Source: Planctomycetota bacterium (GTDB lineage Bacteria > Planctomycetota > Brocadiia > SM23-32). From it: 5,228 bases of DNA. Positions 5,020 to 5,228 of this stretch are shown piece after piece. The notes beneath the pieces are model-generated. The model worked only from the letters and a program-made list of their open reading frames with translations, did no database searches and had not been told where the DNA came from. The position numbers and the translations under genes were made by a program. The first letter of the stretch is position 1. Each line of letters starts with the position of its first letter. Location: positions 1-5,228 of the forward strand of contig JAGXLK010000240.1 of the NCBI GenBank assembly GCA_018334735.1, read 5' to 3'.

Positions 5020-5228
5020 AAAAATACTGAGACGTAGTGCCGAGGTCCATAACCAACTGGCCGAAAATGCAGAAAGCGTGTCAAAGTTTGTTAATATCAT
5101 CCTCAAGCACATGCAAAATGGCGCAACCCTCTACGTGATGGGGAACGGGGGCAGCGCGGCCGATGCGCAACATCTGGCTGGCGAACTTGTCGGGCGGTTC
5201 GAACGGGAACGTCAGGGGCTTCCGTGCG
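5003..5228 (+). CDS. gmhA: Phosphoheptose isomerase GmhA (sedoheptulose 7-phosphate isomerase), 5' part
   Basis: The first 75 codons of a SIS-domain isomerase are present; the gene continues past the right edge. GmhA converts sedoheptulose 7-phosphate to D-glycero-D-manno-heptose 7-phosphate, the first step of the ADP-heptose pathway and the source of the HldE substrate. The signature is clear: YVMGNGGSAADAQHLAGEL at 44-62, with the phosphate-binding GNGGSAAD loop (47-54) and H57 and E61 matching the Zn ligands of characterised GmhA, then VGRFERER (63-70), also typical. A helical N-terminus precedes it, as in the family (about 190 residues when complete). The ATG at 5003 lies inside the end of hldE, overlapping it by 17 bases, with AAGGA (4986-4990) 12 bases upstream; this suggests translational coupling and one operon. 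Confidence 0.95.
   Translation, partial: MKETIEKILRRSAEVHNQLAENAESVSKFVNIILKHMQNGATLYVMGNGGSAADAQHLAGELVGRFERERQGLPC

Noticed and set aside
4486..5112. 208-codon minus-strand frame opposite the 3' half of hldE and the start of gmhA
   Set aside because: It is antisense to strongly conserved nucleotidyltransferase and SIS-domain motifs, so it is a shadow.

Overview
The window comes from a bacterium of moderate GC content (a little over 50% by eye) with a Gram-negative type envelope. Its right half carries genes for making ADP-heptose, the activated sugar used in lipopolysaccharide inner core and in other surface or glycoprotein heptosylation. The heptose kinase domain reads GAGSVAS, RVDEE, KGLFTP and LLPNR at its signature positions. 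This is closer to what I remember of Planctomycetota-type HldE proteins than to the E. coli enzyme, but it is a weak taxonomic hint only. Starts GTG and TTG are both used.

Layout, left to right. (1) 91-702, minus strand: an unrecognised cysteine-rich protein with a C-terminal zinc-binding module, preceded by a good sigma70-like promoter (752-780). (2) 952-2067, minus strand: an exported C45-type (penicillin acyltransferase-like) N-terminal nucleophile hydrolase with a signal peptide. (3) 2068-2445: a divergent intergenic region with a plus-strand promoter (2351-2381). (4) 2446-3294, plus strand: a short UDP-glucose/GDP-mannose dehydrogenase family enzyme with the NAD-binding and central catalytic domains but no C-terminal domain; its start is best read as a TTG with a strong ribosome binding site. 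(5) 3295-3522: a hairpin that may be a weak terminator, a possible 25-codon ORF, then a near-consensus promoter (3457-3486). (6) 3523-5019, plus strand: bifunctional hldE (heptose 7-phosphate kinase / heptose 1-phosphate adenylyltransferase). (7) 5003-5228, plus strand: the 5' end of gmhA (sedoheptulose 7-phosphate isomerase), overlapping hldE by 17 bases and running off the window.

How they fit together. hldE and gmhA form the start of an ADP-heptose operon driven from 3457-3486; GmhA makes heptose 7-phosphate, and HldE phosphorylates it and later adenylylates heptose 1-phosphate. A GmhB phosphatase and perhaps an HldD epimerase would be expected beyond the right edge or elsewhere. The dehydrogenase upstream probably makes a UDP-uronic acid for the same cell-surface sugar chemistry but has its own promoter. 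The two left-hand genes are transcribed away from this cluster and have no obvious functional link to it. I found no RNA gene, mobile element, CRISPR array or clearly new multi-gene system; the less ordinary items are the cysteine-rich protein, the short dehydrogenase and the atypical residues around the C45 nucleophile.
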